DNA of 33,402 bases from CAYVZU01 sp964455935 (GTDB taxonomy: Bacteria; Fibrobacterota; CAYVZU01), in the NCBI GenBank assembly GCA_964455935.1, contig CAYVZU010000029.1, positions 1 through 33,402 of the forward strand. Direction: 5' to 3'. Position numbers and translations under genes: made by a program. The notes beneath the pieces were generated by a model. That model was not told the DNA's origin. It saw nothing but the letters and a program-made list of their open reading frames with translations, and searched no databases. Positions 8,288 through 15,087 of the stretch are shown here, one piece after another (within the stretch, counting starts at the first letter, position 1; every line of letters starts with the position of its first letter).

Positions 8288-8524
8288 CTATACCTGGTAA
8301 TCCGTCTCTCCATCCGTTTCAACGCGGCCCAGCGATATCTTATTCCAAACCCGTTCGTGGATATAGTAGAGAGTAATTTTGGTAAAGAGCTCGACTACCC
8401 CAATGGATATGGCAACGCGCCATTGTCCGCTGATCAGAAACGAAATGAGAACGGTATCCAAGGTCCCCGTAACCCTCCAGGAAAGCGCCTTGACGATACT
8501 GCGATAATGTTTCTCACGGATCAT
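8288..8524 (-). CDS. DUF2061 family small membrane protein
   Basis: The 78-residue product begins MIREKHYRSIVKALSWRVTG, a typical DUF2061 opening, followed by two hydrophobic helices (about residues 21-34 and 38-60, the second including VAISIGVVELFTKITLYYI) and a basic HERVWNKI segment. The ATG at 8524 overlaps the sir stop in an ATGA; the next gene, cysH, starts 13 bases further on. DUF2061 genes are, to my knowledge, often seen close to sulfate-assimilation genes, but no biochemical role is established that I can name. No sulfate permease is visible in this window, so a membrane role linked to sulfate or sulfite is possible; this is a guess from context only. Confidence 0.85.
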   Translation of the reverse strand: MIREKHYRSIVKALSWRVTGTLDTVLISFLISGQWRVAISIGVVELFTKITLYYIHERVWNKISLGRVETDGETDYQV

Positions 8525-10899
8525 GCCGTCACCTGCTTTCGAATTGTAACAGTCCAATGAGGACCTTCTCGCGTAATCGAAATGATCCGATGCCCCTCCC
8601 CCTCAACCGACCGAGGTACATTTTCAATCGGAGCGCCGTCATCCAACAGGACGCGAAGCAATTGGCCCGATTGGAGCTTTGCAAGCTCCAGCTTGGTCTT
8701 TACGAAGTTCATTGGGCAGGCCACGCCACGCAGATCCCTCTCAAGATCCACCGTCTTGCCCTCGACGGATTCATTGGGCTGTTTGGCAGCATCCTGCGTT
8801 TGGGGCTTCACGGCCCGGATGGCCGGGAATTGCAAAGAGTCGTCCATTGTCATATAGAGCCGCTCGACCGCATCGACCAGATCGTTGGCCGATTCCGAGA
8901 GCTCCTGCAATTTGGACTCATTGAAATCCCGGGCCGCTTCTATAACGGGAGCGAAACGGGAATCGATCAGGCCGCTCGAAATGAAGTGTTCGAGAAAGGC
9001 TGCAAATGCGTCCGCTTGGGTTCGCGTCTCAATTCCCTTTGTAATCAGCAAAGCCCTGGAGGCGGATAGCACCATGTTGCATCGTATTTGGCCAATTGCC
9101 TCGCCTGATTGGTGATCGGATTCGGCAAGAGCTTTGCGCGCCTTCTTGGCCGATTCCAGATCAAGTTCGATCAGATCAAACAGCCCAGCCGAGCATTCGC
9201 CCGCGCCTTTGCCCTTCAGTGAGAACACATCCTTCGCGCCCCAATCGTAATAGTAGTTCTTATCCTCCTCGAACGATGGAACGGCCTGATAACGGGCGCA
9301 CAAGTCCTGGAGTTTTGCGGATCCGTCTTTGTCGAACCATTGCTGGAACACCATTGCTTCAGGATTCCATTTGGGATACGAGCGCAGAAAAGCCTCCACA
9401 ATCGCAGGAATAGCCCGCGCAGGCACATCTCCAATCGGTCTGGCGAGTCTGGCGCGATCCCCGCTTCGAATCGCTCCGGCCACCAGGGTATAAGCCGGCA
9501 GAATATCTTCGCCTTTGCGGGCAACCTTGCCAAAAAAACCAATGTCGGCGGCCATGTGCTGGCCGCAGGTGTTTGGGCAGCCCGAAAAGTTCATCTTGAG
9601 GTCCGCAAAGGAGTCGAGATCCGTGCCGGACGCGACCAGTCTTGATTGCAGAGCTTTCATGAGTCCCCGCGGCAGACAGACGCCAAGCCGGCAGGTATCG
9701 GCGCCTGTGCAGGCAATCCATTTTCCAAACAGGGCAGGCTGGTCGGTCAAGGATGAAAGCGCTCCTGACTGGGAATGAACGTGGCCCAACGCTTGCTCGG
9801 GAACATTGCGAAGCAGAATATTCTGATCGACCGTGAAGCGCAGCACATCTTCACCGAGGGATTGCAGAAATTCGGAAAACCCCAGCAGTCGGTCCGACTC
9901 CAGAATTCCCAGCGAAACAGGAATCAGAACCGAAAAGAGACCCGCCCTTTTCTGCTCCCGAACATATCGGTTGCGCCAGGTTTCGAATCCCACGGACCGC
10001 GGTGGCGGGGTGAAGTTCGCTTTGTCCGCAGCAGGAGTCGCCCAGTCGGGGACTTTCAGAAACGCAGATGGATCCGTCGAGATTCGGCGTTTCTCTTCTT
10101 CATACAACCGCACGAATTCCGATTCTCCCAGTGTATTCCAAAGAAACCTGAGTCGTGCCGCATGCCGGTTGCGCCGGTTTCCATGCGCGGAGAAGACATT
10201 GCGTATGGCCAAAGCGACAATGTAGGCCTCCTCCGCTGGGATGAAGTCATGCAGAAGGCTGCCGACCCGGGGCTTTGCCCCCATCCCGCCGGCGACAGTC
10301 ACACGAAATCCTTTCCGACCTTTCTCAATGCAAGCGAGGAATCCCACGTCATTGAACCGGGCCTGAATATTGTCCGGTTCCGAGTTACCAAAGGCAATTT
10401 TGTACTTTCGAGGGAGCTTCCAGGATTCCGTTTGCGCGGTCAGCCGGCTTGTAAGGGCCGCTGCATATGGGGTAACATCGAAGGCCTCATTGGGCGCGAT
10501 TCCGGAATCCGGTGAGACGATGATATTTCGCACCGTGTTTCCTCCGCCACCGCGCGTTGAAAGCTCGACTTGGCGAAGACTTCGAATCACCGGGATAATG
10601 CGGTCCAGCGTGACCGCATGAATCTGGACCTCCTGGCGCGTTGTGATATGGACAATGCCGTCTCCGAATTGTTTGGCCAATTCCGCGACACGCCTTAATT
10701 GGATCGGCGTTACGCCTCCGGCGGCGCAGCGCACGCGGATCATGTAAGATCCCGAAGCGCGTTGCTCGTAAACGCCAAACGGCACACGGTGGACCTTGAG
10801 TTCGGTCTCGCTGATCTGGCCGGCTCCGCGCTTGGCGATCAACTGTTCAAGATCATCGATTTCGGAATCAAGACCCGGCGGGATTTCGTAGAATTTCAT
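8521..10899 (-). CDS. sir: Siroheme-dependent sulfite reductase with helical and TusA-like C-terminal domains
   Basis: The 792-residue protein should reduce sulfite to sulfide by six electrons. Residues 1-540 form a nitrite/sulfite reductase repeat pair. The siroheme/4Fe-4S ligands are C397 and C403 (CTGADTCRLGVC) and C441 and C445 (NFSGCPNTCGQH), and siroheme-binding Arg-rich stretches include TTRQEVQIH (86-94). Residues about 570-690 form an all-helical segment resembling a HEPN-like fold. Residues 718-792 are a TusA-like sulfur-carrier domain with the active cysteine C728 in LRGVACPMNFVKTKLEL. Its CPxP motif is CPMN here. The fused TusA domain may receive or pass on sulfide. Position beside hcyD, hcyF, metY and hcyS matches the Wolinella thiocarboxylate route, in which Sir supplies the sulfide. 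Nitrite reductase is the alternative, but context argues for sulfite. Confidence 0.93.
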   Translation of the reverse strand: MKFYEIPPGLDSEIDDLEQLIAKRGAGQISETELKVHRVPFGVYEQRASGSYMIRVRCAAGGVTPIQLRRVAELAKQFGDGIVHITTRQEVQIHAVTLDRIIPVIRSLRQVELSTRGGGGNTVRNIIVSPDSGIAPNEAFDVTPYAAALTSRLTAQTESWKLPRKYKIAFGNSEPDNIQARFNDVGFLACIEKGRKGFRVTVAGGMGAKPRVGSLLHDFIPAEEAYIVALAIRNVFSAHGNRRNRHAARLRFLWNTLGESEFVRLYEEEKRRISTDPSAFLKVPDWATPAADKANFTPPPRSVGFETWRNRYVREQKRAGLFSVLIPVSLGILESDRLLGFSEFLQSLGEDVLRFTVDQNILLRNVPEQALGHVHSQSGALSSLTDQPALFGKWIACTGADTCRLGVCLPRGLMKALQSRLVASGTDLDSFADLKMNFSGCPNTCGQHMAADIGFFGKVARKGEDILPAYTLVAGAIRSGDRARLARPIGDVPARAIPAIVEAFLRSYPKWNPEAMVFQQWFDKDGSAKLQDLCARYQAVPSFEEDKNYYYDWGAKDVFSLKGKGAGECSAGLFDLIELDLESAKKARKALAESDHQSGEAIGQIRCNMVLSASRALLITKGIETRTQADAFAAFLEHFISSGLIDSRFAPVIEAARDFNESKLQELSESANDLVDAVERLYMTMDDSLQFPAIRAVKPQTQDAAKQPNESVEGKTVDLERDLRGVACPMNFVKTKLELAKLQSGQLLRVLLDDGAPIENVPRSVEGEGHRIISITREGPHWTVTIRKQVTA

Positions 10900-11309
10900 G
10901 ACAGGTCCTCTTCATCCGCAATGACCAGGAGATCATCGGGGCTCACCGTGCCCGCTTTGATTCGAAACGACTTCACATCCGGGACGCCGTCGGCAAACGA
11001 GACAATCACATAGCTGATACTTGGATCGTATGCGAGCCGGATGTCTTCCGGAGACGGCCTAGCCGGTGAAGAAGGATGACTGTGATACACGGCCAATTCC
11101 TTCATTTGTTTTGCCCTAATGCCGCGAATTGCGGCGAATTGTTCAGCCGGATCAAAGGAGAAATGCTCTTTCGACGCATCCACATTGCGAAGAGGCACGG
11201 CTCCCTCTGCCAGCCCGTCCTTTCCCGCCAGATATCCGCACGCCTCAACAGGCGCATCCCTTCGGGCATGGGCGATCATGCTTTTCAGTACACTGGCTCG
11301 AATCCTCAT
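10896..11309 (-). CDS. hcyD: HcyD-like JAMM/MPN metalloprotease (sulfur-carrier processing)
   Basis: This 137-residue single-domain JAMM zinc peptidase has the complete active site: E22 (VEACGYLAG), H76 and H78 in YHSHPSSPARPSPED, and D89. In Mycobacterium the related Mec releases cysteine from CysO; in Wolinella succinogenes HcyD removes the C-terminal residue of HcyS and later cleaves HcyS-homocysteine. Here it sits between hcyF and sir, with hcyS two genes upstream, so the HcyD role is the best reading. The ATG at 11309 follows GGAGG with a six-base spacer, and that GGAGG overlaps the hcyF stop. Its end overlaps the sir start in an ATGA. The partner carrier HcyS has a tail beyond its Gly-Gly, which requires such a protease. 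Confidence 0.88.
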   Translation of the reverse strand: MRIRASVLKSMIAHARRDAPVEACGYLAGKDGLAEGAVPLRNVDASKEHFSFDPAEQFAAIRGIRAKQMKELAVYHSHPSSPARPSPEDIRLAYDPSISYVIVSFADGVPDVKSFRIKAGTVSPDDLLVIADEEDLS

Positions 11310-11319
11310 TGCCAACCTC

Positions 11320-12132
11320 CTATCCTTTTCGCAAATCGCAAACGGGCTGCTCCTCGTCTTTCAGCTCCCGGATGGAAGGCGCCTTTCCGCATAGGGGGCA
11401 GTTGTCCTGCTTTTTTAACGCCACTCTGCGGAACTCCATGGTACGGGCATCGAAATTGAGGAGGACGTTTGCCATGCACGTTCCAGCCCCCGTTAGAAAT
11501 TTGAGCGCCTCGGCTGCCTGAATCGTGCCCAACATCCCGGCAATGGCGCCCAAAACCCCTGCCTGCGAGCAGGTAGGCACCGCGTTGCGGGGCGGCAGCG
11601 TCCGGAAAACGCAACGATAGCAGGCGCTCTTTCCAGGGAAAACCGTGATGGTCTGGCCCGTGAATCGCAATATCCCACCATGGGAAAAGGGTTTGCCCGC
11701 CAGTACGCATGCATCATTAATCAGAAATTTCGAGGCGAAGCTATCGGTCCCATCGATGATGAAATCGTACGATTTAATGGTATCCAGGATATTGTCGGAC
11801 ATCAGAAACACCGGGTGTGTTCTCACATCGATCCCGGGATTTATCGCCAGCATTTTTTCGCGGGCCGAATCAACCTTGAGTTTTCCCACATCGCTCGTGA
11901 AATGGATCACCTGTCGCTGCAGATTCGATAAATCCACCTTGTCGGCGTCGGCAATCCCAATCGTCCCCACACCCGCGGCGGCCAGGTAAAGCGCGGCCGG
12001 CGAGCCAAGCCCGCCTGCACCGATGACTAAAACTTTGCCGCGGAGAATTCGTTCTTGGCCCTCGATTCCTACGTCTTTAAGCAGGATGTGCCGGGAATAG
12101 CGTTCGAGCTGTTCTTCGGTAAAGTCCATCAT
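11320..12132 (-). CDS. hcyF: HcyF-like E1 adenylyltransferase (ThiF/MoeB family)
   Basis: ThiF/MoeB-type enzymes adenylate the C-terminal glycine of a ubiquitin-like sulfur carrier. The 270-residue protein has the nucleotide-binding loop VIGAGGLGSPAALYLA (36-51), the adenylation residues around DLSNLQRQVIH (67-77) and a structural zinc site from C171, C174, C245 and C248 (CYRC and CPLC). A cysteine at position 188 (AVPTCSQAGVLG) lies in the usual crossover-loop place. No rhodanese domain is attached. Its place between metY and hcyD makes HcyS the likely substrate; the acyl-adenylate would then be attacked by sulfide from Sir. It could also serve the MoaD-like protein at 15088-15342. The ATG at 12132 overlaps the metY stop in an ATGA. 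Confidence 0.92.
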   Translation of the reverse strand: MMDFTEEQLERYSRHILLKDVGIEGQERILRGKVLVIGAGGLGSPAALYLAAAGVGTIGIADADKVDLSNLQRQVIHFTSDVGKLKVDSAREKMLAINPGIDVRTHPVFLMSDNILDTIKSYDFIIDGTDSFASKFLINDACVLAGKPFSHGGILRFTGQTITVFPGKSACYRCVFRTLPPRNAVPTCSQAGVLGAIAGMLGTIQAAEALKFLTGAGTCMANVLLNFDARTMEFRRVALKKQDNCPLCGKAPSIRELKDEEQPVCDLRKG

Positions 12133-13361
12133 AATGCCGCCAGTCCTTGCTCCAAGTCTTCTGTGATATCCTCGATATCCTCAATTCCAACCGAAAGCCG
12201 CAGCATCGAATCGCGCACACCCAGGCTTTCTTTTTCCGGTGTCGAATAGTCCGCAAAAATGGTGGAGGCCGGATGAATGATCAGCGTCTTGTTATCATTG
12301 AGATTCGTAGCCCGCCTGACCAGTCGCAGATTGTCCATCAGTCTATAGCATTGCTCCCGATTGGCCAGGTCAAAGGTCAGGATCGCCCCAAAACGGCCCT
12401 TGAACTGTGCCCGGGCGTTCTCGTGGTGCAATGAAGTCTCTAAGCCGGGGAAATCGACCCGTTTTACGCTAGCGTGTCCGGCCAGAAAGCGCGACAGTGT
12501 CATTGCATTGCTGCAGGCGCGCTCCGCGCGAAGCGAAAGGGTTTCGAGCCCCAAGGCTTGCAGCGATGCAGTATGCGGAGACATGCAGGCCCCCAAGTTC
12601 CGGTAAATCTCGCGCCGCAGTTTTACAATCAGCGCCATGGGACCGAACTGTGCGGAGAGTTGGGCGAGACGGGGATTTCCGGACCAATCAAAGAGACCGT
12701 TGTCAACGATCAATCCGCCCACGGAGGTCGCGCCGCCCGAGATGAATTTGGTGCTGGACAACACTTCGATGGCGACTCCAAAGCTTTTGGATTTAAGCAG
12801 ATAGGGTGTGGTGCAGGTGCCGTCCAAGACAACAGGAACACCTCGTCGGCCCGCGGCTTCTGCAATTTTGCGCAGGTCAGCCACCTCAAGCTGCGGGTTC
12901 GTAATCGCCTCCAAAAAAACCAGACGAGTTGACGCATCGATGCTCTTTTCGACGCTCTCAGGATTTGTCATATCGGCAAAACGGACTTCGAGACCCCAAT
13001 CTCTCAGGGTACCCGTGAAGAGAGAGAGCGTATGGCTGAAGAGAAAGCGGCTTGTGACCAGGTTCGTCCCCGTCTCCGCAAGGGCCATAACCGTGTTGGC
13101 GATCGCCGCCATTCCGGACGAGAGCGCCACCACACCCGCGGCATCGGAAAGAAGCCGGATTCTTTGCTCAAAGTCCTCGACTGTGGGATTTGTGATCCGC
13201 GAATAGGCATGCGCCGGTTTCTTCCCTTCAAAGGCGAGCTGAAGATCTTTCGCATTGTCGAATTCGAATGCAACCCCGTCATAAACCGGAGTGCGCAAGG
13301 CGCCATGGGGCTCTTTGCGCAGTCGCGGGCCATGCACAGCTTTTGTCGTGAATCCATTCAT
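12129..13361 (-). CDS. metY: PLP-dependent homocysteine-forming enzyme of the Cys/Met metabolism family (MetY-like)
   Basis: The 410-residue protein belongs to the cystathionine gamma-synthase/O-acetylhomoserine sulfhydrylase family. The PLP lysine is K205 in LSSTKFISGGATSVGG, and the phosphate and substrate residues YSRITNPT (53-60) and SSGMAAI (81-87) are present. LDGTCTTPYL carries the Asp that bonds the PLP nitrogen, although the usual VDNTFATPYL has changed (Asn to Gly after that Asp). In the HcyS pathway MetY joins the carrier thiocarboxylate to O-acetylhomoserine to make HcyS-homocysteine. Its start overlaps the hcyS stop in an ATGA and its end overlaps hcyF likewise, so the three are tightly coupled. 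A plain cystathionine gamma-synthase or free-sulfide MetY remains possible from the sequence alone. Confidence 0.88.
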   Translation of the reverse strand: MNGFTTKAVHGPRLRKEPHGALRTPVYDGVAFEFDNAKDLQLAFEGKKPAHAYSRITNPTVEDFEQRIRLLSDAAGVVALSSGMAAIANTVMALAETGTNLVTSRFLFSHTLSLFTGTLRDWGLEVRFADMTNPESVEKSIDASTRLVFLEAITNPQLEVADLRKIAEAAGRRGVPVVLDGTCTTPYLLKSKSFGVAIEVLSSTKFISGGATSVGGLIVDNGLFDWSGNPRLAQLSAQFGPMALIVKLRREIYRNLGACMSPHTASLQALGLETLSLRAERACSNAMTLSRFLAGHASVKRVDFPGLETSLHHENARAQFKGRFGAILTFDLANREQCYRLMDNLRLVRRATNLNDNKTLIIHPASTIFADYSTPEKESLGVRDSMLRLSVGIEDIEDITEDLEQGLAAL

Positions 13362-13573
13362 GAATAAGCCCCGCCGCCCATGAAGTAAAGGAAATCCACC
13401 TCGTCGCCATCCTTAAGCCGGGCGGACGAAAACCCATCACGAGCCAAGAAACCCCCGTTGACCTGAACGGAAACCATCTCTGGCGCTTCTACATTTTCCA
13501 GCGCGAGAAGCTCGGCAACCGTAAGCCTCTCCTGCTCCAGGTCCTTGTCCTGGCCATTCACTTTGATTCTCAT
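13358..13573 (-). CDS. hcyS: HcyS-like ubiquitin-fold sulfur carrier with masked Gly-Gly terminus
   Basis: The 71-residue ThiS-like protein begins MRIKVNGQDK and has the family pattern LTVAELLALENV, VSVQVNGGFL and LKDGDEVDFLYFMGGG. It does not end at Gly-Gly: three extra residues (Ala-Tyr-Ser) follow GGG, so the reactive glycine is masked until a protease trims it. In Wolinella HcyS is made with one extra alanine that HcyD removes; the tail here is longer. The JAMM protease, E1-like enzyme, PLP enzyme and sulfite reductase needed to use it are the next four genes. A start ATG at 13573 with AAAGG seven bases upstream is clear. ThiS of thiamin synthesis is the alternative, but no thiazole genes are present. 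Confidence 0.88.
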   Translation of the reverse strand: MRIKVNGQDKDLEQERLTVAELLALENVEAPEMVSVQVNGGFLARDGFSSARLKDGDEVDFLYFMGGGAYS

Positions 13574-13596
13574 ACAAAGCCTTTCATACTAAGCTG

Positions 13597-13625
13597 ACTA
13601 TATTGGCCAGCTAATGGCAAAACAA
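13597..13625 (-). promoter_or_regulatory. Possible internal promoter with dyad before hcyS
   Basis: Reading the minus strand, TTGTTT (13620-13625) and TATAGT (13597-13602) are spaced by 17 bases and end 24 bases before the hcyS start. An AGCTG/CAGCT inverted repeat (13592-13596 and 13608-13612) brackets the -10 hexamer and could be an operator. The -35 match is weak. This is the only gap in the first half of the operon. Confidence 0.35.
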
Positions 13626-13631
13626 AAAGTG

Positions 13632-14594
13632 TTATGGGCAGCCCGTGAGAAACATGGGCAGGCTTAGGTATCGCTCGCCCGTATCAGGAAAAATGACAAC
13701 AACTGTGGCATCGATCACGTTGCGATTCTTTAGGTATTTGTACGCCGCACATGCCGCAGCACCGGAAGAAATGCCGGCCAAAATTCCTTCCTTCCGAATC
13801 AAGTCGCGGGTCCAGCCAAGGGCTTCGTCATCGGTCACGGTGATTACTTCATCAATCAGCGCCTTGTCCACAATGGATGGAACAAACCCAGCCCCGATCC
13901 CCTGGATCATATGAGGTCCGCATAATCTACCGCTCAACACCGCAGAGCCGGTTGGTTCCGCGGCAACAATCCGGATTGCCGAGTTGTGGCGCTTTAGACG
14001 GCGCGCAACTCCGGTAATGGTCCCGCCTGTTCCCACGCCTGCCACAAGCAAATCGACCTTGCCATCCGTATCCAAGAGAATTTCCTGGGCGGTTGTTGTC
14101 TCGTGAATGGCGGCGTTGGAAGGATTATCGAACTGGCCGACAACGAAAGATCCTTTGATCTCCGCATGGATTTTCATGGCCAGCTCGATGGCGCCTTTCA
14201 TTCCCAAATGGGCCGGCGAGAGTTCGATGCGAGCCCCAAATGCCGCCAGGAGCCGGCGGCGCTCGGCGCTCATGGACTCCGGCATCACAACAATCAGGGG
14301 GTAACCCTTTACCGCCGCAATAAACGCCAGCGCGATCCCCGTATTCCCGCTGGTCGCTTCGATGACGGTGCCGCCGGGTTTGAGCCGGCCCTTCTGTTCC
14401 GCATCCTCGATCATGCTTAATGCCGCGCGATCCTTGACCGACCCGCACGGATTAAACTGCTCCAGTTTCGCCAGAACCACATTCCGGTTCCCGGCGAAGA
14501 GCTTATTGAGCCTCACCAGCGGTGTCCCGCCGATGAGCTCGGTGATATCGTTGGCGAATCGCATTTGGTTCGTGGACTTTGGAATGGATTTCAT
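13632..14594 (-). CDS. cysK: O-acetylserine sulfhydrylase (cysteine synthase A)
   Basis: CysK uses PLP to make cysteine from O-acetylserine and sulfide. The 320-residue protein has the PLP lysine K54 in FNPCGSVKDRAAL, the substrate loop TSGNTGIALAF, the phosphate-binding GVGTGGTITGVARRL and the conserved LAGISSGAA and FPDTGERYLS near the C-terminus. The ATG at 14594 overlaps the stop of the Rrf2 regulator in an ATGA; a second Met at residue 11 is also possible. In Bacillus CysK forms a complex with the Rrf2-type repressor CymR and acts as its cysteine sensor. The tight linkage here, and the Ile-ended tail of the regulator, suggest the same arrangement. Confidence 0.95.
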   Translation of the reverse strand: MKSIPKSTNQMRFANDITELIGGTPLVRLNKLFAGNRNVVLAKLEQFNPCGSVKDRAALSMIEDAEQKGRLKPGGTVIEATSGNTGIALAFIAAVKGYPLIVVMPESMSAERRRLLAAFGARIELSPAHLGMKGAIELAMKIHAEIKGSFVVGQFDNPSNAAIHETTTAQEILLDTDGKVDLLVAGVGTGGTITGVARRLKRHNSAIRIVAAEPTGSAVLSGRLCGPHMIQGIGAGFVPSIVDKALIDEVITVTDDEALGWTRDLIRKEGILAGISSGAAACAAYKYLKNRNVIDATVVVIFPDTGERYLSLPMFLTGCP

Positions 14595-15001
14595 ATGTGA
14601 AACATGGGTTGCTGTTCATACTTCTTCTGGCGCAAAGCAAGTTCTATAATACTGATATTGAGGATGGCACCGATGGAGGCCTCGATTTCGGATATCATTT
14701 CCCTTAGGGCCCGTGGATCCGTCTTCTCCTTGGGACTTGGCCTTCCCTCCAACGCCTCTGCAACGCGATAGACCGTCAGATTCTCCGGAGCTTCGGCCAG
14801 TTCGAATCCGCCCTGGTTGCCACGAGTACCCTTCACAAGGCCGGCTTTGCCAAGCCGATTGAGAATTTGCAGAAGATAATCCTTGGGAATCTTCCTTCTT
14901 GCCGCAATATCTTTGAGCTGCACCAACCCGGTGCCATGGTACTCGGCCAAATCCAAAATGGCCGAGATTCCGTATTGAGTTCTTTTGCTGAGTTTAAACA
15001 T
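14591..15001 (-). CDS. CymR-like Rrf2-family transcriptional repressor without cysteines
   Basis: The 136-residue protein has the Rrf2 winged helix: MFKLSKRTQYGISAILDLA, the recognition-helix region KIPKDYLLQILNRLGKAG and the wing VKGTRGNQGGFELA. A dimerisation helix follows. There is not one cysteine, so it cannot bind an Fe-S cluster as IscR or NsrR do. It ends in MFHI; from memory, B. subtilis CymR ends in a similar MFYI, and OAS sulfhydrylases bind partner proteins through a C-terminal Ile. It heads the operon directly before cysK. Regulation of this operon and itself through the dyad at 15034-15055 is inferred. The ATG at 15001 has GGAAAG about eight bases upstream. Confidence 0.85.
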   Translation of the reverse strand: MFKLSKRTQYGISAILDLAEYHGTGLVQLKDIAARRKIPKDYLLQILNRLGKAGLVKGTRGNQGGFELAEAPENLTVYRVAEALEGRPSPKEKTDPRALREMISEIEASIGAILNISIIELALRQKKYEQQPMFHI

Positions 15002-15033
15002 AATTGACTTTCCTGATCAGAATACCTACCTTC

Positions 15034-15063
15034 AAAGATATATATCATGATCTTTTTTGTCAA
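15034..15063 (-). promoter_or_regulatory. Main operon promoter overlapped by a 22-bp dyad (candidate Rrf2/CymR operator)
   Basis: On the minus strand a perfect TTGACA (15058-15063) and TATCTT (15035-15040) are 17 bases apart, 33 bases before the regulator start. An inverted repeat AAAGAT-N10-ATCTTT spans 15034-15055, covering the spacer and the -10 hexamer, and an ATCATGAT palindrome lies inside it. This is where a repressor would block RNA polymerase. The gap is only 86 bp, so the divergent MoaD-like gene may be controlled from the same site; a weaker plus-strand TTGACT (15004-15009) with TACCTT (15027-15032) is visible. Confidence 0.6.
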
Positions 15064-15087
15064 CAACTTCTTAAAAAGGGGTGGAAA

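Larger units (their letters stand above)
1..15063 (-). other. Predicted single sulfur-assimilation and siroheme operon (15 genes, left end cut by window)
   Basis: All genes from the Rrf2 regulator at 15001 down to hemL at the window edge lie on the minus strand. Most neighbours overlap: ATGA at cymR/cysK, hcyS/metY, metY/hcyF, hcyD/sir, sir/DUF2061 and cysN/sirC; TAATG at cysD/cysN; TGATG at hemD/hemB; longer overlaps at sirC/hemA, hemA/hemC and hemB/hemL. Only two sizeable gaps exist: 58 bp before hcyS and 108 bp between cysH and cysD. Translational coupling and one main promoter (15035-15063) are inferred from this layout; an extra internal promoter before hcyS is possible. Confidence 0.75.

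Noticed and set aside
8521..10899. Assimilatory nitrite reductase
   Set aside because: The sequence family covers both, but the neighbours are sulfate activation, APS reductase and thiocarboxylate genes, with no nitrate or nitrite genes.
13358..13573. ThiS of thiamin biosynthesis
   Set aside because: It has a tail after Gly-Gly and lies with hcyD, hcyF, metY and sir; no thiazole synthesis gene is present.
14591..15001. IscR or NsrR-type Fe-S regulator
   Set aside because: The Rrf2 protein has no cysteine at all, so a cluster cannot be bound by the usual ligands.
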